Shown here: positions 39,236 to 47,367 of the stretch, one piece after another
Layout: every line of letters starts with the position of its first letter
Numbering within the stretch: the stretch's first letter is position 1
Source: a virus
DNA: 62,506 nucleotides
Reading direction: 5' to 3' (one strand)
Virus record (IMG/VR): IMGVR_UViG_3300022865_000425
Location: 1-62,506 of that record
The notes under the pieces: model-generated
The model's database searches: none
What the model saw: only the letters and a program-made list of their open reading frames with translations
What the model was told of the DNA's origin: nothing
Made by a program: the position numbers and the translations under genes

Positions 39236-40061
39236 TTAAAGCCTTTTTTAATTTTTCTATTTCAGGTTTGTCGTTAATATTTGGTATAGTAATATTTAAT
39301 TCAGCTATAAGGCTTCCCCTAATATTACAATTTGTATCTTGCCATAACCCTTTATTACTGATATTAAATTTAGTCTTACTTTGTGTTCCAGCAGGTATAG
39401 TTACATTATACATAGGCCCATCTAATCCTGCAACCTGAACTTTGCCACCTTTTATTGCTGTAGCCAAATCACAATAGACTCTGGTCATAACATCTACTTC
39501 TGTAACTTTAACCAAGTTTTTAGTATTTTGGTGTCTGATGTAGACATACAAGTCTCCTCTAGGAATGGTGTCAAAAAAGTTATCACCTAACCCTGGATAC
39601 CTTATACGCATATTGTTTTGTATTCCAGCAGGTATTTGTATCTCAACCTCTGTATCTGCGCCCTTACTGGTTTGTACTCTTATAGTTTTAGTTTGTGATT
39701 CAGTAAGATCAGGTAACGGTATCTCCACAGTGATTTTCATATCTCTGTTACGACGTTGCTGTGGTTGCTGTGGTTGTTGTCTACGACCAAAGAAGTCAAA
39801 TAAATCTCCGACCCCACCTTGGTCAAATCTATTATTGAATGCATTCGGGTCAAAGTTTTGACGATTACGGTGCCCACCAGCATCATACATTGCTCGTTTG
39901 TTTGGCGTACCAAGTACGTCGTATGCTTCCTGAAGTTGTCTGAACTGAGCTTCGTCACCACCCCTATCTGGGTGGTGTTTCATTGCTTGTTTGCGGTATG
40001 CTTTTTTGATTTCGTCTGCGCTGGCAGAACGTTCTACGCCCAGTGACTTATAGTAATCCAT
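39216..40061 (-). CDS. dnaJ: DnaJ/CbpA-type J-domain chaperone
   Basis: 281 residues. J-domain: DYYKSLGVERSASADEIKKA then YRKQAMKHHPDRGGDEAQF with the essential HPD; G/F-rich linker GVGDLFDFFGRRQQPQQPQQ; two C-terminal beta domains (IPAGIQNNMRIRYPGLGD and VTIPAGTQSKTKFNISNKG). No zinc finger, so CbpA-like. Stimulates host DnaK. I start at the ATG at 40061 (MDYYKSLG), because the perfect promoter at 40068-40096 places the transcript start there. ClpA-like gene follows with a 20-base overlap. Confidence 0.93.
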   Translation of the reverse strand: MDYYKSLGVERSASADEIKKAYRKQAMKHHPDRGGDEAQFRQLQEAYDVLGTPNKRAMYDAGGHRNRQNFDPNAFNNRFDQGGVGDLFDFFGRRQQPQQPQQRRNRDMKITVEIPLPDLTESQTKTIRVQTSKGADTEVEIQIPAGIQNNMRIRYPGLGDNFFDTIPRGDLYVYIRHQNTKNLVKVTEVDVMTRVYCDLATAIKGGKVQVAGLDGPMYNVTIPAGTQSKTKFNISNKGLWQDTNCNIRGSLIAELNITIPNINDKPEIEKLKKALNVSTQS

Positions 40062-40067
40062 AGACAT

Positions 40068-40096
40068 ATTATACTATGTATAAAGCAGATTGTCAA
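40068..40096 (-). promoter_or_regulatory. Consensus sigma70 promoter TTGACA-N17-TATAAT for dnaJ-clpA
   Basis: Perfect hexamers at 40091-40096 and 40068-40073, spacer 17. Seven bases from the -10 to the ATG at 40061, so leaderless. The -35 lies immediately before the holin-like gene's stop. Confidence 0.88.
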
Positions 40097-40360
40097 TTAA
40101 CCTGCTTTACTGTCACGCTTTTCCATTGTGCGACCAAATGCTGAAATACCAAGTACTGCGCCCATTGCAATGTGGAAGAATCCAGCACCTTGTAAAGTTA
40201 GTGGAGCCCATTGTTGTGCTACTGCTCCCCCGTCTTGTTGTGCAAGTGTCCATAGTATCGGACCAACAATAAAATCAAATATACACACTGTCATGTACGT
40301 CCAGCCCATCGCCGGTCGCCACCTGTTTTTCATCCAGTCGTTTTTTGCTATAGTAGCCAT
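40097..40360 (-). CDS. Holin of the three-TM phage holin family (putative)
   Basis: 87 residues: WMKNRWRPAMGWTYMTVCIF, FIVGPILWTL and FFHIAMGAVLGISAFGRTME. The order R-W-R-P then two or three hydrophobic segments and a closing G-x-x-RT-x-EK matches the Holin_3TMs pattern known from gene-transfer agents and phages. In the lysis cassette beside the endolysin. AAGGA precedes the ATG. Holins open the inner membrane to release the endolysin. Confidence 0.7.
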   Translation of the reverse strand: MATIAKNDWMKNRWRPAMGWTYMTVCIFDFIVGPILWTLAQQDGGAVAQQWAPLTLQGAGFFHIAMGAVLGISAFGRTMEKRDSKAG

Positions 40361-40368
40361 TTTTTTCC

Positions 40369-40554
40369 TTAATTATGCCCTGGTGCTTTTGCTTCTACAA
40401 ACATTTCGTGTACACGTTTTACTGGGTTATACTTACGAAACTTTACTTTTTGACTTTTTATATTCTTAGTCTTTTGTAAAGTGTAGTGATACGTGTGACT
40501 ATCTCGAGTTTCACCTTCTGGTATTAGATATACAATGTCCTTACGTCCTGCCAT
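40369..40554 (-). CDS. rpmG: Ribosomal protein bL33
   Basis: 61 residues. SHTYHYTLQKTKNIKSQKVK then FRKYNPVKRVHEMFVEAK aligns with bL33 (GHFYTTTKNKR-KPEKLELK then KFDPVVRQHVIYKEAK) along the full domain, including the YTLQKTKN and KYNP/RVH motifs. bL33 is a large-subunit protein near the E-site. No CxxC zinc pair, so a C-minus type. Phage copies could replace the host's and favour late mRNA or protect ribosomes; that is inference. Embedded between lysis genes. Confidence 0.85.
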   Translation of the reverse strand: MAGRKDIVYLIPEGETRDSHTYHYTLQKTKNIKSQKVKFRKYNPVKRVHEMFVEAKAPGHN

Positions 40555-40887
40555 TTATTTGTCTCCTTTAAATGATGAACTCTGTTTGCTTGTACCTGCA
40601 TACAAACCAAACCATGCCGCACCTGCACCTACTACAACTGAGATTAATCCTGATTGTTCCATGGAGGGTGCAGGTAGTCCCATAAACCAATTTACTGTTC
40701 TGTACAGTAGCACAATGTAAATGGTTAAGAATAGTCTTGGAAATATACGCCAGCTATCAACTGCTTTTGCTAAATATATCCATTTCTGAAATGGATTTAC
40801 TTGACTTTCCCTATTAACTATAGGGTCTATCTCCACTTCAATATTAATCTTCCTACTTACGGTGTTACCCTCTGTTCCCTCTGACAA
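40555..40887 (-). CDS. Membrane protein of lysis cassette, 110 aa
   Basis: Two hydrophobic segments (IFPRLFLTIYIVLLYRTVNW and GLISVVVGAGAAWFGLYAG) after a charged N-terminus, with DSWRIFPRLF and GAGAAWFGLY motifs. Common near endolysins in marine phages. The start is TTG with AGAGGA six bases before it. Holin or antiholin is possible. Confidence 0.58.
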   Translation of the reverse strand: MSEGTEGNTVSRKINIEVEIDPIVNRESQVNPFQKWIYLAKAVDSWRIFPRLFLTIYIVLLYRTVNWFMGLPAPSMEQSGLISVVVGAGAAWFGLYAGTSKQSSSFKGDK

Positions 40888-40897
40888 TGTCGTTCCT

Positions 40898-41158
40898 CTA
40901 AAGTAAAAATGATGCCGCTGTTTTGGCCCAGTTAAAGACTTGTGCTATTGCGGCTTTTCCTTCTAAATCCTTGCATTCTGCATCTATAAACTGCTCACGT
41001 TCTACGTCAGCCATTAGTTCTTTGTACTCAGATTCTGAGATGTCCTTTGCTTCTAATAGGTGAGTGAGTTCATCAACCTTACCAGCAACTTCCTTGAGCA
41101 TAGCATCGTCACCTGCTTTAATGTTCTTTACAACTTCATACATTTCAGTTAATGTCAT
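40898..41158 (-). CDS. Helical hypothetical protein, 86 aa
   Basis: Mostly coiled-coil-like: EMYEVVKNIKAGDDAMLKEV then DELTHLLEAKDISESEYKEL, ending hydrophobic (VFNWAKTAASFLL). Overlaps the lipoprotein stop by four bases (ATGA). Not recognised; a soluble component of the lysis cassette perhaps. Confidence 0.55.
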   Translation of the reverse strand: MTLTEMYEVVKNIKAGDDAMLKEVAGKVDELTHLLEAKDISESEYKELMADVEREQFIDAECKDLEGKAAIAQVFNWAKTAASFLL

Positions 41159-41574
41159 AGTTCTTTATCTCCTATAGCTTCCTGTACCTTAGCGGCGCTG
41201 GCGCTTAATGATTTCATTTTAAGTTTGCAATAGTCTGCACTAGGAGCGGCTGCGCCTGCTGTTTCGTGCTCCATGTACTTTTTCCCTAATCCTTCTGCAA
41301 TTTCATACAGAGCACCAGTTAGTTCTATTACGTCTTTGTTTTCGTTTCTGTTAAAACTATACAACTGCAATTCTCTTGCCGCAACCCAGATAGTAGTTGC
41401 ATAAGATCCTGCAATGCCTGGATCACCACAATAACTTTTTGCAATTTCTGCTGTGGCACTAACTTTACCTGCAAGTAGGTATTCGTTATTATCAAACCTT
41501 GCCATTGTGGCGGCATCGTACGATGCACATCCGTTAAGTATTAAAACAGCAAATAAAGCGGTGATTAATCTCAT
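41155..41574 (-). CDS. Lipoprotein of lysis cassette, 139 aa
   Basis: Lipobox LNGC after a hydrophobic N-terminus (MRLITALFAVLI), so lipidated at Cys16. The mature part is helical (ARFDNNEYLLAGKVSATAEI, VAARELQLYSFNRNENKDVI) with Cys pairs. A second spanin-like or cell-envelope lipoprotein; no match recognised. Overlaps the endolysin gene by four bases (ATGA). Confidence 0.62.
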   Translation of the reverse strand: MRLITALFAVLILNGCASYDAATMARFDNNEYLLAGKVSATAEIAKSYCGDPGIAGSYATTIWVAARELQLYSFNRNENKDVIELTGALYEIAEGLGKKYMEHETAGAAAPSADYCKLKMKSLSASAAKVQEAIGDKEL

Positions 41575-42035
41575 TTTATTAGTCCTTGCTTGTACACAGT
41601 TTTGCCGTTTTCTTTTAGTGCTGTGAGAATGCTTTTACGCTGTGCGCCATCAAAGTTGTAACTTACATGTACCCAACCTGAGTCAGGAATGCCTGGTGTG
41701 TAAAACTCCAAGATAACTTGGTCAAAGGCACAGTTGTCAACAATCCATTGTGCAACTTCTGCATTTGGGACACCAGGACACTCAATGTCAGCGGCTTCAC
41801 CTTTGCAGTGTTGTGAACTGCTCGAACCACCAACTGCTTCGTTCAGCTTAGGTCCACGGTAGCCACTGTTGATAACTGTAATACCAAATTTATCTCTAAC
41901 TTTTTGTACTACGTTTTCAAATAGTAACTTGGCAGCGTCTAAGTGCTTACCTTGTGGTGTGTTGTCAATACCTTGTCTTAATGCTGTTTGTGATTTTGTA
42001 AATTCTTGAAGTGAAAAATTCTTTGATAGTTTCAT
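41571..42035 (-). CDS. M15-family D-Ala-D-Ala peptidase endolysin
   Basis: 154 residues. VINSGYRGPKLNEAVGGSSS then SQHCKGEAADIE gives the zinc His76 and Asp83, and GWVHVSYNFDG gives His123, the three M15 ligands, with Glu110 a candidate catalytic acid. Cleaves peptidoglycan cross-links in the periplasm. No signal peptide, so needs a holin. Starts an operon with the following lipoprotein and holin candidates. Confidence 0.85.
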   Translation of the reverse strand: MKLSKNFSLQEFTKSQTALRQGIDNTPQGKHLDAAKLLFENVVQKVRDKFGITVINSGYRGPKLNEAVGGSSSSQHCKGEAADIECPGVPNAEVAQWIVDNCAFDQVILEFYTPGIPDSGWVHVSYNFDGAQRKSILTALKENGKTVYKQGLIK

Positions 42036-42051
42036 TTGTGCTCCTGGTTGA

Positions 42052-42621
42052 TTAAATTATTCCTGCGGCACTCTGTAGTGCCTGTAGATCCTTGTCTTCG
42101 GTTCGTTCTGCCTTAATAGGCACATTGGCGACAGCCTGAAGTTGTTTTAATTCTGACTTACGCTTTATATCTTTTTTACTAGGGTGTTCTTTACTGTATT
42201 CTCTTGGAGTCAATGGTATCTCCCTTGCTAAATTTTCTACTGTGACATCATGATAGACTTTGCTTCTGTAATACCTAAACTTCCAGTCTTCTATTTTATC
42301 TTCTGTTAAGTTGAGCAAGTCTTCCAGCATCTGGTGAATATGAGTAGGTAATTCTTTATTCCTGTCTGCCTCAATGAATACCAGATACTTGCCGTCGTCA
42401 CGCTCTCCTGCACTAACTTCAGCATCTAATAACCAATCATAACTTTTTTCCAGGAACGCCATCAAGTCTATTGCAGGATTCTTTTCTTTACATAATAACG
42501 CAATTGTGCAGATATCTTTATCATCGCCCATTTTACTTTTAAATGTATCGATGGTTATTTCAGGGATAACAGATCTTTTTAGATCGCCATACTCTAACCC
42601 TTCGTTAAATTTCTTCTGCAT
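42052..42621 (-). CDS. Conserved phage hypothetical protein, 189 aa
   Basis: Charged helical protein: DKDICTIALLCKEKNPAIDL then MAFLEKSYDWLLDAEVSAGE, and PTHIHQMLEDLLNLTEDKIE. I associate it with head/tail-region hypothetical genes of T4-like marine phages. C-terminal SKKDIKRKSELKQLQAVANV is basic. Overlaps its upstream neighbour by 17 bases. Possibly structural. Confidence 0.55.
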   Translation of the reverse strand: MQKKFNEGLEYGDLKRSVIPEITIDTFKSKMGDDKDICTIALLCKEKNPAIDLMAFLEKSYDWLLDAEVSAGERDDGKYLVFIEADRNKELPTHIHQMLEDLLNLTEDKIEDWKFRYYRSKVYHDVTVENLAREIPLTPREYSKEHPSKKDIKRKSELKQLQAVANVPIKAERTEDKDLQALQSAAGII

Positions 42622-43135
42622 TTATTTCACCTTGATCTGTTTTAAACTGGGATTCATCAAACCCTTCTTCGTATGCCTGCTCGATGTCTTCTAAGTCGAT
42701 GGTCTCGTTCTCAAGTTCTAATGCGCCACGTTCAATGTCACGCATTAAACTTTTTGGCAAAGTGATTTCAACCAACCAAACTGGCATCTTAGCAAGTTTG
42801 GGAACCTTTGTGCCTGCTTTAAAATCATCTGGGCTTTCAACTTTTATGGGATACTCTAATGTATCCTTGGTATATTTTACTTCACAGTCATATTGTAGTA
42901 AACGCTCTGCACCTCTAGGGTCTGGCATTGCTTTATTGGGCCACATAAACACAGCACTTACGTAGTACTTTTCAAATGTAGGTCCGCTAACTAGCTCGCC
43001 TTTTTTCCAGTTTTTAAAAGCATATAAGTCAAGCTCATCTAATACACGTTCGTAGTCAAGCAGTGCATCCAAACTGCTATTGCTCATATAAATGTCTTTT
43101 GTGTTTTCTAGTACTGCTTTCAATGAAGTTGCCAT
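42605..43135 (-). CDS. Conserved phage hypothetical protein, 176 aa
   Basis: Not recognised. AKMPVWLVEITLPKSLMRDI and a DAMPDPRGAERLLQYDCEVK-like stretch are typical of a hypothetical virion protein family of T4-like phages. Acidic C-terminus (DLEDIEQAYEEGFDESQFKT). Gene pair with the 189-aa protein. No enzymatic motif. Confidence 0.55.
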   Translation of the reverse strand: MATSLKAVLENTKDIYMSNSSLDALLDYERVLDELDLYAFKNWKKGELVSGPTFEKYYVSAVFMWPNKAMPDPRGAERLLQYDCEVKYTKDTLEYPIKVESPDDFKAGTKVPKLAKMPVWLVEITLPKSLMRDIERGALELENETIDLEDIEQAYEEGFDESQFKTDQGEINAEEI

Positions 43136-43168
43136 AATTTAATATCCGTTATTAACTATTTAGTTGAA

Positions 43169-43822
43169 TTAGCCTTTAAGGTATGTACGAGTATTCAATG
43201 GATTTTTTTGATCTGTGGGCCCATCTTCACTGTCTGGATGCATTACAAATGCAATCATATCCTCATCATCACATACAAAATTATGCCAAGTATTACGTGG
43301 CATATAAAAAGCATCACCTGCTTTAAGGTCTACATTGTGTCCATTTTCTGTTTCTGTTGTACAATGTCCTTTTAGAACCAATCCGACCCGATGACTAGGG
43401 TGTACGTGTCTAGTTTGAACCATACCTGCTGGAAAATTTACGTAGTTAACACAGGGATCACCGCTACGTCCAGGATTAACAATATTAGTATTAGTCGCCC
43501 CATCCATGTACACTAGATTGCCCAAGTCTCCAGGTGTAACTAGTCCCACTACTTGCTCAGATGATCTAAAACCTGGCAGTTTGATAATAACAGCATGACC
43601 ATCGGCTAATGTGTCTATTTCGTATGTCTGTGTTAACATACATGCCGCGGTGACTTTTTTTAGTAGCATGTCTTGGCCATCAAGACGACAATCAGACAAT
43701 AAAACAATATCAGTGCCATCAGGTGTTCTAGTTACCTGTGTACCTGGTTCTATTTTATGTATTGCCATTTTCCAGCGATCAACGACTACACGACACTCGT
43801 TAATTTTTTCCATCAGTTGCAT
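43169..43822 (-). CDS. Cupin-domain protein
   Basis: 217 residues. The C-terminal half is a cupin: VQTRHVHPSHRVGLVLKGHC (HxH..., E-like), GDAFYMPRNTWHNFVCDDED (G..P...H). Cupins bind metals and often epimerise or isomerise sugars or degrade small molecules. N-terminal half is a second beta domain. GAGG sits five bases before the ATG. Lies next to P-loop and amidotransferase genes. Confidence 0.75.
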   Translation of the reverse strand: MQLMEKINECRVVVDRWKMAIHKIEPGTQVTRTPDGTDIVLLSDCRLDGQDMLLKKVTAACMLTQTYEIDTLADGHAVIIKLPGFRSSEQVVGLVTPGDLGNLVYMDGATNTNIVNPGRSGDPCVNYVNFPAGMVQTRHVHPSHRVGLVLKGHCTTETENGHNVDLKAGDAFYMPRNTWHNFVCDDEDMIAFVMHPDSEDGPTDQKNPLNTRTYLKG

Positions 43823-44468
43823 TTATGCCTCGTTCTTGTTTAGGTTTAAGTCCTGCATGTACATGTTCGTCTAACCAATATGTATCAACATATTTTACAT
43901 ATTTATGATTAGCATCCTTGTTAATAAACTTGTTAATATCTTCTGAATCCCATGCTACGGGAAAGTTTAAAATTTTGCTTGTCCATTTTAAGTAGTGTTC
44001 CTTATGTAAGAAAAATGCTTCGTGATCTAAGAAGTGACAACTAAAATGTGGTAACAATTCTGTGTAGTAGTATTCTTGTGCAATAGGTAGTGTTTCTTCT
44101 CTGCGTACTCTACGTTGTTGCTCTAAGTTAATGTTTTGGTCTCTAACAATAATTGCTATTTCTACTTCTATTCCCAACTGCTGTGCCTGTTTAGCCATTA
44201 AGTGTATTTTAGGAACTTGCTTAACACCATCAAATACAAAAGGTACGCTAACGTTCGCTACCCAGTAGTCATGCCCTTCAAAGTCTGCCATAGACATGCT
44301 GTTGGGGGTAACCCAATAAGGTGCAAATGTTTCTAGGTCACTGGGTATCCAGTACTCATCTATCAGTTCTTTCCAGCCACCCACATCGTGGTGTAAACTG
44401 AATAGGCGACTAAAAAGATGATTACCTGATCCTTGCGGTCCTGTTATAATGAGAAGTTTTTTGGCCAT
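43800..44468 (-). CDS. P-loop (sulfotransferase/kinase-like) protein, 222 aa
   Basis: Walker A-type loop LLIITGPQGSGNHLFSRLFS at the N-terminus; later IEVEIAIIVRDQNINLEQQR recalls the sulfotransferase 3'-phosphate segment. Fold likely sulfotransferase; kinase possible. In a cluster with the cupin and the amidotransferase. The overlap with the amidotransferase gene is 25 bases. Substrate unknown. Confidence 0.6.
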   Translation of the reverse strand: MAKKLLIITGPQGSGNHLFSRLFSLHHDVGGWKELIDEYWIPSDLETFAPYWVTPNSMSMADFEGHDYWVANVSVPFVFDGVKQVPKIHLMAKQAQQLGIEVEIAIIVRDQNINLEQQRRVRREETLPIAQEYYYTELLPHFSCHFLDHEAFFLHKEHYLKWTSKILNFPVAWDSEDINKFINKDANHKYVKYVDTYWLDEHVHAGLKPKQERGINATDGKN

Positions 44469-44977
44469 AAGGGTTGTTGCATGCGTTCAGGATGCCATTG
44501 CATGCAAGTATAATTATCTACTTGAAATGCTTCAACATAATTTCTTTTGTCTGTGGCAATAACTTCTATGTTAGCACCTTGCAGTACAGCAATGGTATGA
44601 TGACTAGGCACTATGTGTTCTTTGCCTGACATTGTAATAGTGTGTTTGGTGTCCATGTGATTGTCTACTGGAATAGTACCTAACCCGTATTTTCTAGCAA
44701 CTAGATGCATGCCTCTACAAACTCCCAGTACTGGTGTTTTGTGTTCGTCAACATAGTTAAATATTTCTGACTCGACATTAACTCTAGTATTGTCACCGTC
44801 GCCACCAGACAGTATTATTAAATCTACTGCGTCTAGTGTTTGTGTTAAGTTTTGGTTTGGAGTATTTGGAATCGGGATAAGTTGATGGGACTGTAATAAA
44901 TCCCACCAACTCTGATCTAAACTATCGTAAGCTCTTCCCTTGTGTTGCAATACACGTTGTGTTATCGCAATCCGCAT
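44444..44977 (-). CDS. Class I glutamine amidotransferase (peptidase C26-like)
   Basis: 177 residues. LIILSGGDGDNTRV, PVLGVCRGMH with nucleophile Cys87, and TCMQWHPERMQQP with His162 and Glu164 form the GATase1 triad. The start IAITQRVLQHKGRAYDSLDQ recalls the glutamyl-hydrolase group used in surface phosphoramidate synthesis. It may hydrolyse a gamma-glutamyl compound for glycan modification; that part is inference. Adjacent to the P-loop gene. Confidence 0.78.
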   Translation of the reverse strand: MRIAITQRVLQHKGRAYDSLDQSWWDLLQSHQLIPIPNTPNQNLTQTLDAVDLIILSGGDGDNTRVNVESEIFNYVDEHKTPVLGVCRGMHLVARKYGLGTIPVDNHMDTKHTITMSGKEHIVPSHHTIAVLQGANIEVIATDKRNYVEAFQVDNYTCMQWHPERMQQPLWPKNFSL

Positions 44978-44980
44978 ATA

Positions 44981-45676
44981 CTAGTGTACGTATGCGTCTT
45001 CGATAATCTTACGTGCTTCTGGTATTTCTTGTGTGTTCATGCAAGAAACAGCATATAAGTCCATTCTCATAGCGTCAGCGATTGCTTCAACTTTGGCCTG
45101 AACTTCTGGATCTGCACATAGTTTTAAAAGTTTCTTCTCACCAATCTTGCTGTGGAAACCTTCGTCTCTAGCAATCTTAGCATAGCGAGTGCTAATAAAA
45201 CTATCTTCAATGCAATCTGCCATTTTGTCCCAGACACGTTCTGCACGACCCTCAGCAATAAACTGATATGCGGCTAGTGCGGCTTCATCTTTGTCTGCGT
45301 CGTACTTGGCTAATAGGCTTGCGCCCTTAGCAGTTGGCTTTGCGGCTTCCTGAGCAATGGCTTCTGATACGTCTATCTTTTCGCCTTTAATGTGCTCAAT
45401 TACTTCTTTAACCATTCTAAAGTGCCTGGCTTCATCTTGTGCTTGTTTTGTGAGTAACTCAAGTTCTACTGGATCTGTGTCTGCACCTAGTTCTGCAACC
45501 TGACGGCTGATTTCAACCATGTTCATACGCTCGTTAACCATTCGACCTACAAAGTGCTCAACTAATTTTTCCTGAGATGGCTTAGAATTAAAGTATGCTT
45601 CGACCTGCATCTCACTTGCTTTAAACAATGCTTCATTGTTGTCAGCAAGATTTTTCACAAATTGTTGTGCGTTCAT
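44981..45676 (-). CDS. Ferritin-like diiron protein
   Basis: 231 residues, four-helix bundle. Iron ligands: Glu49 (MVNERMNM), Glu82-x-x-His85 (DEARHF), Glu142 (AEGRAE) and Glu172-x-x-His175 (DEGFHSK). The spacing fits a class I diiron oxygenase/oxidase or rubrerythrin-like protein, not an iron-store ferritin. TATAAATA lies upstream with AAGGAG before the ATG, so it is expressed late. Substrate unknown. Stop is TAG. Confidence 0.75.
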   Translation of the reverse strand: MNAQQFVKNLADNNEALFKASEMQVEAYFNSKPSQEKLVEHFVGRMVNERMNMVEISRQVAELGADTDPVELELLTKQAQDEARHFRMVKEVIEHIKGEKIDVSEAIAQEAAKPTAKGASLLAKYDADKDEAALAAYQFIAEGRAERVWDKMADCIEDSFISTRYAKIARDEGFHSKIGEKKLLKLCADPEVQAKVEAIADAMRMDLYAVSCMNTQEIPEARKIIEDAYVH

Positions 45677-45711
45677 TAATGTTTCTCCTTAAGGTGTGTG
45701 TATATACAATA

Positions 45712-46518
45712 CTATTTATATAGTTTTCTAAGTTCTGACTCATTGTTAGGGAATTTGTTAAGATTGTAACATGCTAGCTCTATGCCGTTGTTACGTAGTT
45801 TTGCCTGCACTACTGCTTCACTTAATAGATTATGTGGTCGGGTATCATGCATGTATTTCTGTTTACTAGCCCACTTAACACCTACACTGTGTAGGAAAGT
45901 TTGGTCGTAAGGTTTTAAATTACAAAAGTTAAATATTTTATTGATAGTTGTCTCAAAGTTGTCTCTTAGTTCGTCAATATAAACTACTAGTTTATCATAT
46001 GCTAAGTTGTCTATCATTAATTTTTGTTGAACGATGTTATCTGCAAGTCTATCCAATATACCGAAACTAAGTATCTCTCTTGCTACCCATCTATCCATGC
46101 TTAGTAGATCAGTTCTACCAAAATATTGTAGTGTGCGTCTATCTAAGTAGTCTAATGTTGGATTCGCATCCTGATAACTTACGGGTAAAAATATAGACGA
46201 TGTTACCTCTTCTTTTTCTAAATAGTTTGATATACGCCAAACTTCGTCTTCTTCTCTGGCTAACAAAATAATGAGATTATCGATATTAGGTTTATTGTAA
46301 AACAGTTCTACATAGTGTGTTGTGTCTCCTACAGCACTGAAGTAGTTGACCTTAGGACTTATATCAAACAACATGTTACATGTTATATGATTGTGCGAAC
46401 TGCCTGTCGATGTAAAAGGCAACTTATCTTCTGTACAGTGTTTGGTTAAATTATTAATACACCAATCTATAAAAACACCATAACTGCCTGCAGTGTAAAA
46501 TATAAAATTTTCTATCAC
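45712..46518 (-). CDS. Phage hypothetical protein, 268 aa
   Basis: NFIFYTAGSYGVFIDWCINN at the start and DNLIILLAREEDEVWRISNY in the middle; resembles a sulfotransferase-like phage family with a changed P-loop. No certain catalytic motif. Overlaps a small membrane-protein gene by four bases (ATGA). Confidence 0.52.
   Translation of the reverse strand: MIENFIFYTAGSYGVFIDWCINNLTKHCTEDKLPFTSTGSSHNHITCNMLFDISPKVNYFSAVGDTTHYVELFYNKPNIDNLIILLAREEDEVWRISNYLEKEEVTSSIFLPVSYQDANPTLDYLDRRTLQYFGRTDLLSMDRWVAREILSFGILDRLADNIVQQKLMIDNLAYDKLVVYIDELRDNFETTINKIFNFCNLKPYDQTFLHSVGVKWASKQKYMHDTRPHNLLSEAVVQAKLRNNGIELACYNLNKFPNNESELRKLYK
45713..45720 (-). promoter_or_regulatory. T4-type late promoter TATAAATA for the diiron protein
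   Basis: Exact consensus on the minus strand; leader of about 30 bases with AAGGAG before the ATG. Confidence 0.65.
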
Positions 46519-46751
46519 GGTTTATAATAAGAGAAGTATATTAAGTAAGGCACAATAATAAAAATTTGTGGTATAAAGTTCAACAACATAGACCACTCCC
46601 GCCAACGGTACCCAACGTACATCCAACCACTGGCACCTAGTAGTTGTAAGTAACTGTTCCAGGGTGTCCAACCGTTAACATGGAAAACCATTGCAATCAG
46701 TATTACAATTGCACTAGCATATTTAATGTACCAAACGTGATCTCTTTTCAT
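46515..46751 (-). CDS. Small membrane protein, 78 aa
   Basis: Two to three hydrophobic segments: ASAIVILIAMVFHVNGW, YLQLLGASGWMYVGYRW, LLNFIPQIFIIVPYLIYF. Positive N-terminus (MKRDH). Not recognised. Operon overlaps at both ends. Function unknown. Confidence 0.6.
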   Translation of the reverse strand: MKRDHVWYIKYASAIVILIAMVFHVNGWTPWNSYLQLLGASGWMYVGYRWREWSMLLNFIPQIFIIVPYLIYFSYYKP

Positions 46752-47332
46752 TTTATTATGGTTACCAATATGTCTTTGTGTATAGTGGGAACATCAACAG
46801 CATATCCAAACTCACGTTCAATCCAGTCTGGAGTAAAGTATTCCCATTTTGCATCCACTTCGCATGCATATTCCAATATGCGTGTGTTTTGTGTTTGTAT
46901 TTCCTGCAACATCTTTGCACTGTTCTTGTACCAACTGTAGTTTGGGTACTGTATCTTAAAACCGCCAGCTTCGTGCCACCAGGCATAACTTGCCATGTCT
47001 GGTCGATATACCATTATAAACCAACTGTCTGGATGATACACTTTTACTTGTCGCGGACTGTATGCCCAATCATGACTTTTGATTAGTTTGTGTCCACCAG
47101 GCTCAGTCCATGCTTGGTCAAAGTGCTTGTACCCATAAATGTGTGTGGGATCAAACTCCATACCCCAACCAAAGTATGCACCTTTGTGTCCACTATAGGC
47201 ATGATGGTCGTATGCTCGTTCTGGGGTGCGGTCACTGGTATTAAATCCAGGTATGGTTTCAATAGTTTGTGCTATACCTGACCAACGTGATCCAGGCACA
47301 CCAGTAAAAAATATATGTTCGGGTATTATCAT
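46748..47332 (-). CDS. Sulfotransferase-like P-loop protein, 194 aa
   Basis: HIFFTGVPGSRWSGIAQTIE is a P-loop/PAPS-type loop; SWFIMVYRPDMASYAWWHE corresponds to the RDP-like segment. Marine phages often carry this type. The ATG lies seven bases after a near-consensus -10, giving a leaderless transcript divergent from the methyltransferase gene. Substrate unknown. Confidence 0.65.
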   Translation of the reverse strand: MIIPEHIFFTGVPGSRWSGIAQTIETIPGFNTSDRTPERAYDHHAYSGHKGAYFGWGMEFDPTHIYGYKHFDQAWTEPGGHKLIKSHDWAYSPRQVKVYHPDSWFIMVYRPDMASYAWWHEAGGFKIQYPNYSWYKNSAKMLQEIQTQNTRILEYACEVDAKWEYFTPDWIEREFGYAVDVPTIHKDILVTIIK

Positions 47333-47338
47333 AATATA

Positions 47339-47367
47339 AGTATAACGTACTTATTAAGGATTGTCGA
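47339..47367 (-). promoter_or_regulatory. Sigma70-like promoter TCGACA-N17-TATACT
   Basis: Five of six in each hexamer, spacer 17; -35 at 47362-47367 overlaps the divergent gene's start codon. Predicted start on the ATG at 47332. Confidence 0.65.
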
